A program made the translations under genes and the position numbers. Below are positions 8,617-17,049 of a stretch of 64,000 nt of DNA, piece by piece. Source of the DNA: JB111 sp049856295 (GTDB taxonomy: Bacteria > Actinomycetota > Actinomycetes > Actinomycetales > Actinomycetaceae); NCBI RefSeq assembly GCF_049856295.1, contig NZ_JBNDMZ010000015.1, positions 6,304 through 70,303 on the forward strand. The letters run 5' to 3'. The notes below the pieces were generated by a model. That model had not been told where the DNA came from. It did no database searches and was given only the letters and a program-made list of their open reading frames with translations. Each line of letters opens with the position of its first letter. Within the stretch, counting starts at the first letter, position 1.

Positions 8617-9935
8617 CGGCGCCCGCGCCTGCGGCCCACGGACACGAGGGCGCCCTGCGGGAGGACGGCCTCGGGGGTCAGCTCGCGCGGGACCGCGTGG
8701 ACGAACACCCGGAAGATCGGGGGCCGCCGCTGCGTGAGCTCGAGCCGGCCGCCGTCGGCCGTCACCAGCTCGCGCGCGAGCGCCAGGCCCAGGCCCGTCC
8801 CGGACTTGCCGGACACGTGCTTGGTGAAGATCTCGGGCGCCAGCTCGTCGGAGACGCCGTCGCCCTCGTCGGCCACGTCGATGAACACGCCCTTGGCGCC
8901 GGAGGCCGAGCGGGTCGTCACGGTGGTGCTGCCGGCGCCGTACTTCAGCGAGTTCTCGATGAGGGTCGCCAGCACCTGGGACAGGGAGCCGGGCGTGACG
9001 AGGACGGGCATGTCGGCGTCGTCGGTGAAGGAGAGGTCGCGGTCCGCGGCGAGGAAGGTCTGCTGCCACTCCTCGTCCTGCTGGGCGAAGATCTCGTCGA
9101 GGTTGACGACCTCGGTCGAGCCGCCGCCCGCGGAGCGCGACGTCTTGAGCAGGTCGTCGACCACGCCGGTCAGGCGCTCGACCTGCTCGAGCGAGCGGCG
9201 CGCCTCGTCGCGCACCTCCTCCTGCTCGCTCGTCATCTCGATCTCCTCCAGGCGCATCGAGAGCGCGGCGAGCGGGGTGCGCAGCTGGTGGGACGCGTCC
9301 GCGGCGAACTGGCGCTCGGCGGCGAGCCGGCCGGCCATGCGGTCGGAGGTCCGCACGAGCTCATCGGCGACGAGGTCGATCTCCTCGATGCCGGAGACCT
9401 GCATGCGCGGCCGCACCTGGCCGGACCCGATCTGCTCGGCGGAGGCGGCGAGGTAGATGAGCGGGGCGGACAGGCGCCGCGCGAGCCGCGAGCCGATGGC
9501 CACCGCGATGCCGAGGGCCATCATCGAGGTGACGGCGATGATGCCGACCACCTGCATGACCCGGAACCACACCTGGGAGATCGGGATCTCCATGATCACC
9601 TCGGCGCCGGACGGGGTGCGGCTCACCGAGCGCATGACGTCGCCCTCGATGGCCGGTCCGCCGTTGAACACCTCGCCCTCGGGGCTGCGGACGACGATGT
9701 TGGCCTCGATGTTGTTCTGCCCGCCGACCCACGCGACGAGCATGTCGTCGTCGAGCTCCTCGTTCGTCGCGATGCGGCGCTCGACCGACCGGGACAGCGA
9801 GGAGTTGCGCAGGTCGAGGGTGGCGCGCTGGTCGCCCCAGATCATCGCCCCGCCGAACACCGCGAGCGGTGCGCCGACGACGAGGACCGCCACCGTCACC
9901 GCCACGACGATCATGCGGATCGCGCGGCGGCGCAC
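8613..9935 (-). CDS. Sensor histidine kinase (HAMP, HisKA, HATPase)
   Basis: 440 aa. TM1 is at about 8-30, an extracellular sensor of about 110 residues follows, and TM2 is at about 138-160, leading into a HAMP segment. The HisKA box ASHQLRTPLAAL contains the phospho-accepting His216. The ATPase domain has the N box (E-N-S-L-K-Y-G), G1 (D-E-G-D-G-V) and G2 (GTGLGLALA). It should phosphorylate the response regulator encoded just upstream: the regulator's TGA and this GTG are one base apart. The ligand is unknown; the small periplasmic region suggests an envelope or ion signal (inference). Confidence 0.95.
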   Translation of the reverse strand: MRRRAIRMIVVAVTVAVLVVGAPLAVFGGAMIWGDQRATLDLRNSSLSRSVERRIATNEELDDDMLVAWVGGQNNIEANIVVRSPEGEVFNGGPAIEGDVMRSVSRTPSGAEVIMEIPISQVWFRVMQVVGIIAVTSMMALGIAVAIGSRLARRLSAPLIYLAASAEQIGSGQVRPRMQVSGIEEIDLVADELVRTSDRMAGRLAAERQFAADASHQLRTPLAALSMRLEEIEMTSEQEEVRDEARRSLEQVERLTGVVDDLLKTSRSAGGGSTEVVNLDEIFAQQDEEWQQTFLAADRDLSFTDDADMPVLVTPGSLSQVLATLIENSLKYGAGSTTVTTRSASGAKGVFIDVADEGDGVSDELAPEIFTKHVSGKSGTGLGLALARELVTADGGRLELTQRRPPIFRVFVHAVPRELTPEAVLPQGALVSVGRRRGRR

Positions 9936-9936
9936 A

Positions 9937-10623
9937 TCACCCTCCGGAGGTCTCGAACCGGAAGCCGATCGCGCGGACGGTCGTGATGTAGCGCGGCTGG
10001 TCCGCGGAGTCGCCGAGCTTGCGACGCAGCCAGGACACGTGCATGTCGAGGGTCTTGGTGGATCCCGTGGGATCGGTCCCCCACACCTCCTGCATGATCG
10101 CCTCGCGCGTGACGACCGAGCCCGCGTCCCGCACGAGCACGCGCAGGAGCTCGAACTCCTTCGCGGTCAGGTGCATCTCGCGGGTGCCGCGGAAGGCGCG
10201 GTGGGCGGCGACGTCGACGCGGACGTCCTGCGCCACCAGCTCGTCCTCCTCGGTGATGTCCCCACCGGCGCGGCGCAGGAGCGCCCGGACGCGGGCGAGG
10301 AGCTCGGCCAGTCGGAAGGGCTTGGTGACGTAGTCGTCCGCCCCGGCGTCGAGCCCGACGACGAGGTCCACCTCGTCCGCCCGGGCCGTCAGCACGAGGA
10401 TCGGCACGGTCAGGCCGCGTGAACGGATCGCACGGGCCACGTCCAGGCCGTCCATGTCCGGCAGCCCGAGGTCGAGGACCACGAGGTCGGCGCCACGGGC
10501 GACGTCCTCGAGGGCGGCACCTCCGGTGGTGTGGGAGCGCACCTCGTAACCCTCACGGCCGAGGGCGCGGGCGAGCGGTTCGGCGATCGCAGGGTCGTCC
10601 TCGACGAGCAGCACGTCAGTCAC
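9937..10623 (-). CDS. OmpR/PhoB family response regulator
   Basis: 228 aa. The receiver domain (1-115) has the acidic pocket E8-D9-D10, the phosphoacceptor Asp51 in VVLDLGLPD, the conserved Thr in L-V-L-T-A-R and Lys in Y-V-T-K-P-F. The C-terminal winged helix (about 130-225) has the LTAKEFELLRVL start and R-T-V-R-A-I-G-F-R-F end typical of OmpR DNA-binding domains. It is paired with the kinase downstream. The GTG start is preceded at 6 bases by TACGAT, so the message is probably leaderless. Targets are not evident. Confidence 0.96.
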   Translation of the reverse strand: MTDVLLVEDDPAIAEPLARALGREGYEVRSHTTGGAALEDVARGADLVVLDLGLPDMDGLDVARAIRSRGLTVPILVLTARADEVDLVVGLDAGADDYVTKPFRLAELLARVRALLRRAGGDITEEDELVAQDVRVDVAAHRAFRGTREMHLTAKEFELLRVLVRDAGSVVTREAIMQEVWGTDPTGSTKTLDMHVSWLRRKLGDSADQPRYITTVRAIGFRFETSGG

Positions 10624-10629
10624 ATCTGC

Positions 10630-10635
10630 ATCGTA
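10630..10635 (-). promoter_or_regulatory. Candidate leaderless -10 of the two-component operon
   Basis: The minus strand reads TACGAT, 6 bases before the response-regulator GTG at 10623. Confidence 0.5.
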
Positions 10636-10763
10636 GGCGCAATCGTCAACGATTGGTCAAGTCGACGGGTCGTGGACGTGCCGGGGCGGTCGCGTCGGGG
10701 GCTCGGCGGATCGCGACGCGGGCTCAGCCGGTCGCGTGGCGGCACAGCCGGTGGCGTGGGGGC

Positions 10764-11948
10764 TCAGCCGGTCGCGCGCACGAGCTCGACCGGCGAAACC
10801 TGGCCGATCCCCTCGAGGCCGGCGGCCGGCAGCGGGACCATCCGGAACTCACCCACCCGGTCGCGGGCGGAGAGCTCGTCCGCGGTGGCGGAGTCCATGA
10901 GGACGGACCCGGCCGGGGCGACGTCGACGAGCCGCGAGGCGAGGTTGACGCTGGGGCCGAAGATGTCGCCGAACCGGGAGACCACCTCGCCCCAGACGAG
11001 GGAGGCGCGCACCGGCAGCATGCGCTCCTTCGCCGTGAGCGCGGCGATGAGGTCGACGCACACCTCGGCGGCGAGCACGAGGTCGTCGGCGACGTAGAGG
11101 ACGGCGTCGCCGATCGTCTTGACGATGCGGGCGCCGGCCGAGGTGATGACGTCGCGCGAGGTGTACTCGAAGGTCTGGACGAGGTCGGCGAGCGCCGCGG
11201 AGCCGAGCTCGGTCGACCGGCGCGTGTAGGCGACCATGTCGACGAACCCGAGCGCGCGGGTGAGCGGGTAGCGCTCCGCCGAGCCGGCCGATCCCGGCGC
11301 CGTCGCGGGCTCGCGGCTCGCGACCTCCGCCTCCGTGCGGCGCAGGAGCGCGGCGAGCTGGCGCCGCCAGGCGTAGCTCAGCTGCTTCTCGAGCACGTCG
11401 GTGTGGTCGCCGACCTTGTCGAGGAACAGGCGCCGGGCGGACGTGTCGTCGATCCCGCGCTGGCGCGAGATCCCCTCGACGAGCGCCTCGGTCTGCCAGA
11501 GCACGAGCCGGTCGGTCGTGTGCGACTGCGCGCGCAGCAGCGAGATCGCGGTCGACATGTCGATCCTGCCGTCGTCGAGCTGCGTGGCCATCGAGCGCAG
11601 CGCCGCGACGTCCGAGTCGGTGAAGACGACGCTCGTCTCGCCGACGTTGGGGAAGCCCATCGCCCGCCAGAACGTGTGGGCGAGCTCGAGGGAGGTCCCG
11701 GCCTGCTCGGCCAGCTCGCGGATCGTGTACACGGCGTCGGAACCGATGAGGGCGCGCACCCGGTCGTCGACCGTGCCGGGGCCGATCGCTGCCTCCGCCG
11801 GTACCTGAGCCGCACTCTCGACACTGTCGGAGGTGGCCGCCGGCGCCTGAGCCGCACTCTCGGCAAGTTCAGGGGCGCCGGGGTCGACGCGGGCCCCACC
11901 GTCGGACGGGCCGACGGCAGGTCGGCCCTCCGGCGTGCGCTGCATCAC
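10764..11948 (-). CDS. Class III adenylate/guanylate cyclase with N-terminal regulatory domain
   Basis: 394 aa. Residues 1-60 are low complexity. About 65-200 is an all-helical domain like the autoinhibitory/pH-sensing part of mycobacterial Rv1264-type cyclases. About 215-390 is the catalytic domain. Metal-binding Asp residues are in GFVDMVAYT and KTIGDAVLYV, and the transition-state Asn and Arg are in FGPSVNLASRLV. This is a soluble single-cyclase protein that must dimerise. Starts are adjacent, GTG 11948 or ATG 11945. It sits between the two-component system and birA, a position I know from related Micrococcales. Substrate (ATP or GTP) cannot be assigned safely. Confidence 0.9.
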   Translation of the reverse strand: MMQRTPEGRPAVGPSDGGARVDPGAPELAESAAQAPAATSDSVESAAQVPAEAAIGPGTVDDRVRALIGSDAVYTIRELAEQAGTSLELAHTFWRAMGFPNVGETSVVFTDSDVAALRSMATQLDDGRIDMSTAISLLRAQSHTTDRLVLWQTEALVEGISRQRGIDDTSARRLFLDKVGDHTDVLEKQLSYAWRRQLAALLRRTEAEVASREPATAPGSAGSAERYPLTRALGFVDMVAYTRRSTELGSAALADLVQTFEYTSRDVITSAGARIVKTIGDAVLYVADDLVLAAEVCVDLIAALTAKERMLPVRASLVWGEVVSRFGDIFGPSVNLASRLVDVAPAGSVLMDSATADELSARDRVGEFRMVPLPAAGLEGIGQVSPVELVRATG

Positions 11949-12026
11949 AGGGCGATCGTAGTGGGTGCCCGCCGGTCGTGGGTGGGCCCTCCGACCTGTG
12001 GCCGGTCGGCGGCGTTCAGGCCGGGA

Positions 12027-12887
12027 TCAGGGCGCGACCTCGTCGTCGTGCAGGACGGTCCCGTCCCCCGCCGTCCCGTCCCCGGCGGGGAGCGCCGGGT
12101 CGACCTGGACGAACCTCACGTGCGTGACGTCGCCGGTGACGAGGACGTGCTCCTCGCCGGAGTCGTCGACCACGACGAGCGCGCCGGTCGGGTCGAGCCG
12201 TTCCGCCCGGCCGGTGATCTCGGAGCCGTCGGGCAGCGTGACGCGCACGGACTTCCCGATCGTGATCGACCCCTGGGCCACCTCGTCGGCCAGCCCCGCC
12301 TCCTCCGCGTCGCCGCCCGCCGCCACGAGCCGGTCGAGCAGGCCCGGCAGGTGCGTGCCGATCGCCTCGAGCACCTGCGCGGGCGTGGCGACGACGCCGA
12401 CGTCGCCGAGGCTCGCCCCCCACTCGACCGGCACGCTGCCGGGGGCGAGGTTGACGCCGATTCCGACGACGAGCGCGCGCGTGCGTGGGCTGACCTCGAC
12501 GAGGATGCCGGCCACCTTGCGGGCCCGCCCCCAGCCGTCGACCGGATCGGTACCGGCGCCGAGGAGGACCACGTCGTTGGGCCACTTCGTGGCGGCGGGC
12601 ACGCCGAGGTCGGTGAGCGCCCGGCGCACGGCGAGCGCCACGACGACCGGCACCCAGGTGGTGCGCACCGGCGGCAGGTCGACCCGCAGGACGATCGACG
12701 CGGTGAGGGCCGAGCCCTCCGCGGTGACCCACTCGCGCCCGGCGCGGCCCCGTCCGTCGGTCTGGTGGTGCGCCGCGAGCACGGACAGGTGCGGCCAGGC
12801 TTCGGGGTCGGTGTCCGCGAGTGCGAGCGCGTCGGCGTTCGTCGAACCGGTCGAGTCGACCTCGACCACGCGGCTGAAGGTGCTCAT
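12027..12887 (-). CDS. birA: Biotin-[acetyl-CoA-carboxylase] ligase, monofunctional
   Basis: 286 aa from the ATG at 12887. It activates biotin with ATP and attaches it to the carrier lysine of the carboxylase alpha subunit (encoded here at 30480). Motifs are STGSTNADAL, the adenylate-binding D-G-R-G-R-A-G-R-E-W, KWPNDV and A-G-I-L-V-E-V, then a small C-terminal SH3-like domain (about 215-270). There is no N-terminal winged helix, so it should not act as a repressor. It is divergent from accD, with 166 bases between the starts, matching the usual actinobacterial arrangement. Confidence 0.95.
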   Translation of the reverse strand: MSTFSRVVEVDSTGSTNADALALADTDPEAWPHLSVLAAHHQTDGRGRAGREWVTAEGSALTASIVLRVDLPPVRTTWVPVVVALAVRRALTDLGVPAATKWPNDVVLLGAGTDPVDGWGRARKVAGILVEVSPRTRALVVGIGVNLAPGSVPVEWGASLGDVGVVATPAQVLEAIGTHLPGLLDRLVAAGGDAEEAGLADEVAQGSITIGKSVRVTLPDGSEITGRAERLDPTGALVVVDDSGEEHVLVTGDVTHVRFVQVDPALPAGDGTAGDGTVLHDDEVAP

Positions 12888-13040
12888 GGTCAGAGCCAAC
12901 CACGCGTCGTGGCCCCGCGCGCCCGCCGAGCGTGCGACACGTGGGGGATCTGTGTCGAGATGCGTGGAGACGCGGTCCGGGTGGCATCGATTCCCGGTCC
13001 TCGCCCCGCGTCCCGGCGTCGGGGTGGCCGGTCGAGCATC

Positions 13041-13046
13041 TAGGCT
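13041..13046 (+). promoter_or_regulatory. Candidate leaderless -10 of accD-accE
   Basis: TAGGCT lies 7 bases before the GTG at 13054. Confidence 0.5.
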
Positions 13047-13053
13047 GCCACGG

Positions 13054-14718
13054 GTGAGCGACGCAGCACCCCACCCCACCGGCACGACCGGAGCCGACCC
13101 TGCGACAGGACCCGACGAGGCGAGCGGCCCCGACGGCGTGAGCGGGACCCGGTCGAAGATCGACGACCTCGCCCGCCGGCGCGAGAGCGAGATCGACGCC
13201 GTGACCGAGGCCGGCGCGGCCAAGCAGGCCAAGCGGGGCAAGCGCAGCGCGCGCGAGCGGATCGAGGCGCTCCTCGACGTCGGGAGCTTCACCGAGCTCG
13301 ACGCCTTCGCCACGCTGCGCTCGACCGCGTTCGGCCTGGACAAGAAGCGCGTCTCGGGCGACGGCGTCATCACCGGCCACGGCACGATCGACGGCCGGCA
13401 GGTCTGTGTCTACAGCCAGGACTTCACGGTGCTCGGCGGCTCGCTCGGCGAGGTGCACGGCCAGAAGATCGCCAAGGTGATGGACCTCGCCCTGCGCACC
13501 GGGGTGCCGATCATCGGGATCTCCGACGGCGGCGGTGCCCGCATCCAGGAGGGCGTCGCGGCCCTCACCCAGTTCGCGGAGATCTTCCGCCGCAACGTGG
13601 CTGCCTCCGGCGTCATCCCGCAGATCTCGCTCATCCTCGGGCCGAGCGCCGGCGGTGCCGTGTACTCCCCCGCGCTGACGGACTTCATCGTCATGGCCGA
13701 GGGAACGTCGAACATGTTCATCACCGGCCCGGACGTCATCCGGTCGGTCACGGGCGAGGACGTCGGGTTCGAGGAGCTCGGCGGGGCCTCGACGCACTCG
13801 ACCCGCTCCGGGGTGGCGCACTACGCCGCGTCCGACGAGGACGACGCGATCGACTACGTCCGCGCGCTGCTCTCGTTCCTGCCGAGCAACAACCTCTCCG
13901 AGCCGCCGAGCTGGCCGCCGGCGGACGCCGAGGACTCCGCGGAGATCGTGGCCGTGGACCACGAGCTCGACGACCTCGTGCCGGACTCGGACAACCAGCC
14001 CTACGACATGCACACGGTCATCGAGCACATCGTCGACTACGGCGAGGCGCTCGAGGTCTCCGCGGCGTTCGCGCCGAACATCATCACCGCGTTCGGGCAC
14101 GTCGAGGGCCGCCCGGTGGGCATCGTGGCGAACCAGCCGAGCTCGATGGCCGGGACGCTCGACATCGACGCCGCCGAGAAGGCCGCCCGGTTCGTCCGCA
14201 CGTGCGACGCGTTCAACGTCCCCGTCCTCACGCTCGTCGACGTCCCCGGCTTCCTCCCGGGCACGGACCAGGAGTGGCAGGGCATCATCCGCCGAGGCGC
14301 CAAGCTCATCTACGCCTACGCCGAGGCCACCGTCCCGCTCGTCACCGTCATCACGCGCAAGGCGTACGGCGGCGCCTACATCGTCATGGGGTCCAAGCAG
14401 CTCGGGGCCGACATCAACCTCGCCTGGCCGACGGCGCAGATCGCGGTGATGGGCGCCGGCGGTGCGGTCAACATCCTCCACCGCGGTGCGCTGAAGAAGG
14501 TCGGCGAGGAGGGCGGCGACGTCGAGGCCGAGCGCGCCCGTCTGACCGGCGAGTACGAGGACGCGCTCATCAACCCGTGGGAGGCGGCCCGCCGCGGCGA
14601 CGTCGACGCGGTGATCGCCCCCCACGAGACGCGCTCCCAGGTGGTCCGGGCGCTGCGGGCGCTGCGCACCAAGCGCGCCACCCTGCCCGAGAAGAAGCAC
14701 GGGAACATCCCGCTGTGA
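13054..14718 (+). CDS. accD: Acyl-CoA (propionyl/acetyl-CoA) carboxylase beta subunit
   Basis: 554 aa carboxyltransferase, close in length to mycobacterial AccD5. It transfers CO2 from biotin to acyl-CoA. The N half has an RSARERIEALLD start, SQDFTVLGGSLGEVHGQK and the GGGARIQEG oxyanion loop; the C half has A-N-Q-P, DVPGFLPGTDQEWQGIIRRGAK and K-A-Y-G-G-A-Y-I-V-M-G-S-K. It is an unusually clear family match. GTG 13054 is used because of the TAGGCT box 7 bases upstream. accE begins inside its stop codon. The alpha subunit is encoded 15 kb away. Acetyl- versus propionyl-CoA preference is not decided here. Confidence 0.96.
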   Translation: MSDAAPHPTGTTGADPATGPDEASGPDGVSGTRSKIDDLARRRESEIDAVTEAGAAKQAKRGKRSARERIEALLDVGSFTELDAFATLRSTAFGLDKKRVSGDGVITGHGTIDGRQVCVYSQDFTVLGGSLGEVHGQKIAKVMDLALRTGVPIIGISDGGGARIQEGVAALTQFAEIFRRNVAASGVIPQISLILGPSAGGAVYSPALTDFIVMAEGTSNMFITGPDVIRSVTGEDVGFEELGGASTHSTRSGVAHYAASDEDDAIDYVRALLSFLPSNNLSEPPSWPPADAEDSAEIVAVDHELDDLVPDSDNQPYDMHTVIEHIVDYGEALEVSAAFAPNIITAFGHVEGRPVGIVANQPSSMAGTLDIDAAEKAARFVRTCDAFNVPVLTLVDVPGFLPGTDQEWQGIIRRGAKLIYAYAEATVPLVTVITRKAYGGAYIVMGSKQLGADINLAWPTAQIAVMGAGGAVNILHRGALKKVGEEGGDVEAERARLTGEYEDALINPWEAARRGDVDAVIAPHETRSQVVRALRALRTKRATLPEKKHGNIPL

Positions 14719-15098
14719 CCGAGGGGGACGCGCGGGACTGGTCCGGGCCCGAGGGCGACGACGAGCTCGTCGCCGACGCGCGCCGCGACCTGGGCAACGG
14801 CCCGTCCACCGAGGACGTCGCGGCGCTCGCCGCGCTCACGGTGGTCTCCGGGACCCCCGACGAGGACGAGCTCGCGGCCCTGCTCGCCGGCCTCGCGACG
14901 GCGCGGGCGCTCGCGCGCACCGACGACGCGGACGGCGGCGGGACGGGCGAGGCGGGACGGCCCCGGGGCGGCGTGACGGCCGGCGCGGCGGGGTCCGGCG
15001 GTGCCGGTCGGGCGACGTCGGCCTGGGGCGACCACGCCCACCGGCTCGGCGTTCGACGCGCGGGCGCGGGCGCCTGGCGCTGGTCCGCTCAGCGGTAG
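14715..15098 (+). CDS. accE: Acyl-CoA carboxylase epsilon subunit
   Basis: 127 aa. The GTG overlaps the accD stop as GTGA. It has the small-subunit pattern: a helical segment DEDELAALLAGLATA in the middle and a C-terminal A-W-G-D-H-A-H-R-L-G and G-A-W-R-W-S segment, as in actinobacterial epsilon subunits that stabilise the alpha-beta complex. The remainder is acidic, Gly-rich and poorly conserved. Its last 10 bases overlap the tail of the convergent gene at 15089. The assignment rests on position plus the short C-terminal motif. Confidence 0.85.
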   Translation: MTEGDARDWSGPEGDDELVADARRDLGNGPSTEDVAALAALTVVSGTPDEDELAALLAGLATARALARTDDADGGGTGEAGRPRGGVTAGAAGSGGAGRATSAWGDHAHRLGVRRAGAGAWRWSAQR

Positions 15099-15868
15099 CC
15101 GGGGAGCGAGGTCGGGCCCGGTGGCGAGACCGGGCCCGGTGGCGAGACCGGGCGAGGGGACGGGAACGGCTCCGGGACGGCCCACCCGTACTGCTTCGCG
15201 AATGCGGTCGTCAGCTGCGCGAGGCTCGGGGCGCGCACCGCGACGGCGATCTCGTGCAGGAGCCGCGCGTCGGACTCGGGCATCGTCGGGGCGACCATCC
15301 GCATCCGGAAGGGTCGGGCGGCCTGCGTGCCGGACCGGAGCGTCACGTAGATCATGGTGTCGCCCGCCGGGTAGCCCTGCGCCGGCGGCAGCGCCCGCGG
15401 GTCGGGCCGCTCGCCCTTGCGCTTGAAGTAGGGCAGGAAGCCGACGTCGGCGAGGTCGTCGAGCGAGGTGCGCTCGCCGCGCACCGTGACGGTCCGGGCG
15501 CCGAGGTCGACGACGATCCGCCCGCGGAGCCGCGCCCCGACGAACCCGAGCACGGCGAGAATGACGAGCACGGTGCCGACGGCGGCGACCAGCGCCTCCT
15601 CGGGCGTGGCCTGGTCCCGGTGACCCCAGCCACCCTCGACCTGGAGGAGGAAGTACCCGATCACCCCGCACGGCACGGCGTAGAGGAGGGCGCGCCAGAG
15701 AGTTCCCCAGAGGGACGGGCGTGGAATCGTGACCGGACCGCGCACCGGTGTCCCGTGACCCGGCAGCCCGTGGCCCGGCCCTGGGGCGCCATGCCCCGGC
15801 GGCGGGGCGCCATGCCCAGACGACGGCGTCCCGCTCGTGGGCGACCACGGCGGCTGGTGTCCGGTCAC
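15089..15868 (-). CDS. Membrane protein with Gly-His-Pro repeats and PH-like region, unknown function
   Basis: 259 aa. The N-terminus (about 1-48) is a run of GHG/PGHG repeats. Two membrane segments follow (about 57-76 and 91-112), then a strand-rich cytoplasmic-looking domain beginning IVVDLGARTVTVRGE and an L-D-D-L-A-D-V segment, a pattern seen in small bacterial PH domains. A Pro/Gly/Ser tail ends the protein with tandem P-P-G-P-V-S. The GTG at 15868 is selected because TACCCT lies 7 bases before it. It resembles the proteins at 15909, 17050 and 19912 in arrangement. I do not recognise a named family. Confidence 0.62.
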   Translation of the reverse strand: MTGHQPPWSPTSGTPSSGHGAPPPGHGAPGPGHGLPGHGTPVRGPVTIPRPSLWGTLWRALLYAVPCGVIGYFLLQVEGGWGHRDQATPEEALVAAVGTVLVILAVLGFVGARLRGRIVVDLGARTVTVRGERTSLDDLADVGFLPYFKRKGERPDPRALPPAQGYPAGDTMIYVTLRSGTQAARPFRMRMVAPTMPESDARLLHEIAVAVRAPSLAQLTTAFAKQYGWAVPEPFPSPRPVSPPGPVSPPGPTSLPGYR

Positions 15869-15875
15869 GCGGGTC

Positions 15876-15881
15876 AGGGTA
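15876..15881 (-). promoter_or_regulatory. Candidate leaderless -10 for gene 15089-15868
   Basis: The minus strand reads TACCCT, 7 bases before the GTG. Confidence 0.4.
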
Positions 15882-15908
15882 TCCGGGCCCGCGGGCCGCA
15901 CCCGCCTC

Positions 15909-17033
15909 TCAGGACGGGTGGCCCGTGCCGGCTCCGAACAGCTCCCACATCCCCCGGAGGCGCGCCGAGATCCGGAGCATGACGGCGCGACCCACCGGTC
16001 CGGAGCGCCGGAGCCACTCGACGACCTCCCCCGTGGCCGAGGGGCTGAGCAGCATGCCCAGCTCGGCGAGGTACCGGGGGCCGTCCTGCGCGGCGACGGC
16101 CGTGACGTCGCGCGAACCGGTCAGGACGGCGAGCGCCCGGACCACCTCGACATCGAGTACAGGGGTCGAGACCTCGCCGAGGACGACCCTCCCCGACTCC
16201 GGCTCGAGCGGCTCGAGGATCTCCCCGCCCCCGCGCGAGGCCGCGCCGAGCCGGCCGGCGTCGACCCCGGACGCGACGAGCGCCGCCACCACGGCGCGCG
16301 CCGCACCGGGGTCGCCGAGCATGACGAGGCGGACGGCATCCGGGTCGACGCCGAGGCTCCGGGAGACCGCGCGCGTGCCGGCAGGCTCGGGTCGGTCGAC
16401 GACGGCCCCGCGGAGGACGGACCGGACCGTGGCCTCGGGCGTGCCGTCCGCGGGCGGCTCGAGCCAGCCCGGCGGGTCGAGCAGCCCGCGCTCGACCATG
16501 GCGCGCACGACCGGGGCGGTCGCCCCACCCGCGCGCCCGAGGACGTCGGCGACCCGCTCGACGTGGCGCCGCGGCAGCCGCCGCACGAGCGGCACACCCA
16601 TGAGGAGGATGCGGGCGACGACGACACCGCCCGCGCTCAGCTCCAGCTCCTGGGGCGCGGACGTCGGGGTCGGCGCCCACCAGGTGGCGCCGGGCCGGGA
16701 GCCGGCGCGGAAGCTGTCGAGGTCCGCGAGGGGCGTGGCCGTACCGCCGGAGTGGATCGTGCCAGTGTCGAGATCCGCGGTGACCGGCGGGTACCGCCGG
16801 GCGACCTGCCGCAGGAGGAGCAGCGCGAGGACCGCCCCCGTCAGCGCTCCGGCCGCGCCGCCCACGACGACCTCCCCGCTGCGCACCTCCGCGATCTCAC
16901 CGCGGAGGTCGGCCAGGCCGACCCCGACCATGGCGCCGGCGAGCCCGAGCAGCGCGACACCGATCACCACGACGTGGAGGTTGTGCCGGTAGAGGTTCGG
17001 GGTGAGCCGGACCAGCTCCTCGGGCCCGCTCAC
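15909..17033 (-). CDS. Two-TM membrane protein of unknown function, paralogue of next gene upstream
   Basis: 374 aa. Two membrane segments (about 21-42 and 60-80) are followed by V-T-A-D-L-D-T-G-T-I-H-S-G-G and a P-L-A-D-L-D-S-F segment, then a helical region (R-R-L-P-R-R-H-V-E-R-V-A-D-V-L) and a long C-terminal part with G-L-L-D-P-P-G-W-L. The same order (R-R-L-P-G, then M-I-E-R-P-A-W-H, then a D-R-P-E/R-P-D-P segment) appears in the gene upstream at 17050-18117, so the two are diverged duplicates. The start is GTG 17033, 16 bases after that gene's stop; no clear Shine-Dalgarno was seen. Function is unknown. Confidence 0.62.
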   Translation of the reverse strand: MSGPEELVRLTPNLYRHNLHVVVIGVALLGLAGAMVGVGLADLRGEIAEVRSGEVVVGGAAGALTGAVLALLLLRQVARRYPPVTADLDTGTIHSGGTATPLADLDSFRAGSRPGATWWAPTPTSAPQELELSAGGVVVARILLMGVPLVRRLPRRHVERVADVLGRAGGATAPVVRAMVERGLLDPPGWLEPPADGTPEATVRSVLRGAVVDRPEPAGTRAVSRSLGVDPDAVRLVMLGDPGAARAVVAALVASGVDAGRLGAASRGGGEILEPLEPESGRVVLGEVSTPVLDVEVVRALAVLTGSRDVTAVAAQDGPRYLAELGMLLSPSATGEVVEWLRRSGPVGRAVMLRISARLRGMWELFGAGTGHPS

Positions 17034-17049
17034 GCCGCGGGTCCGCGGC

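Noticed and set aside
10624..10763. GC-rich direct repeats between the response regulator and cyclase genes
   Set aside because: Several GGCTCAGCCGGTCGCG-like copies are present, but they are short and match nothing else in the window.
12016..14700. 894-residue minus-strand frame across birA and accD
   Set aside because: It is the complement of accD joined to a wrong frame of birA; both genes have clear family matches on other frames.
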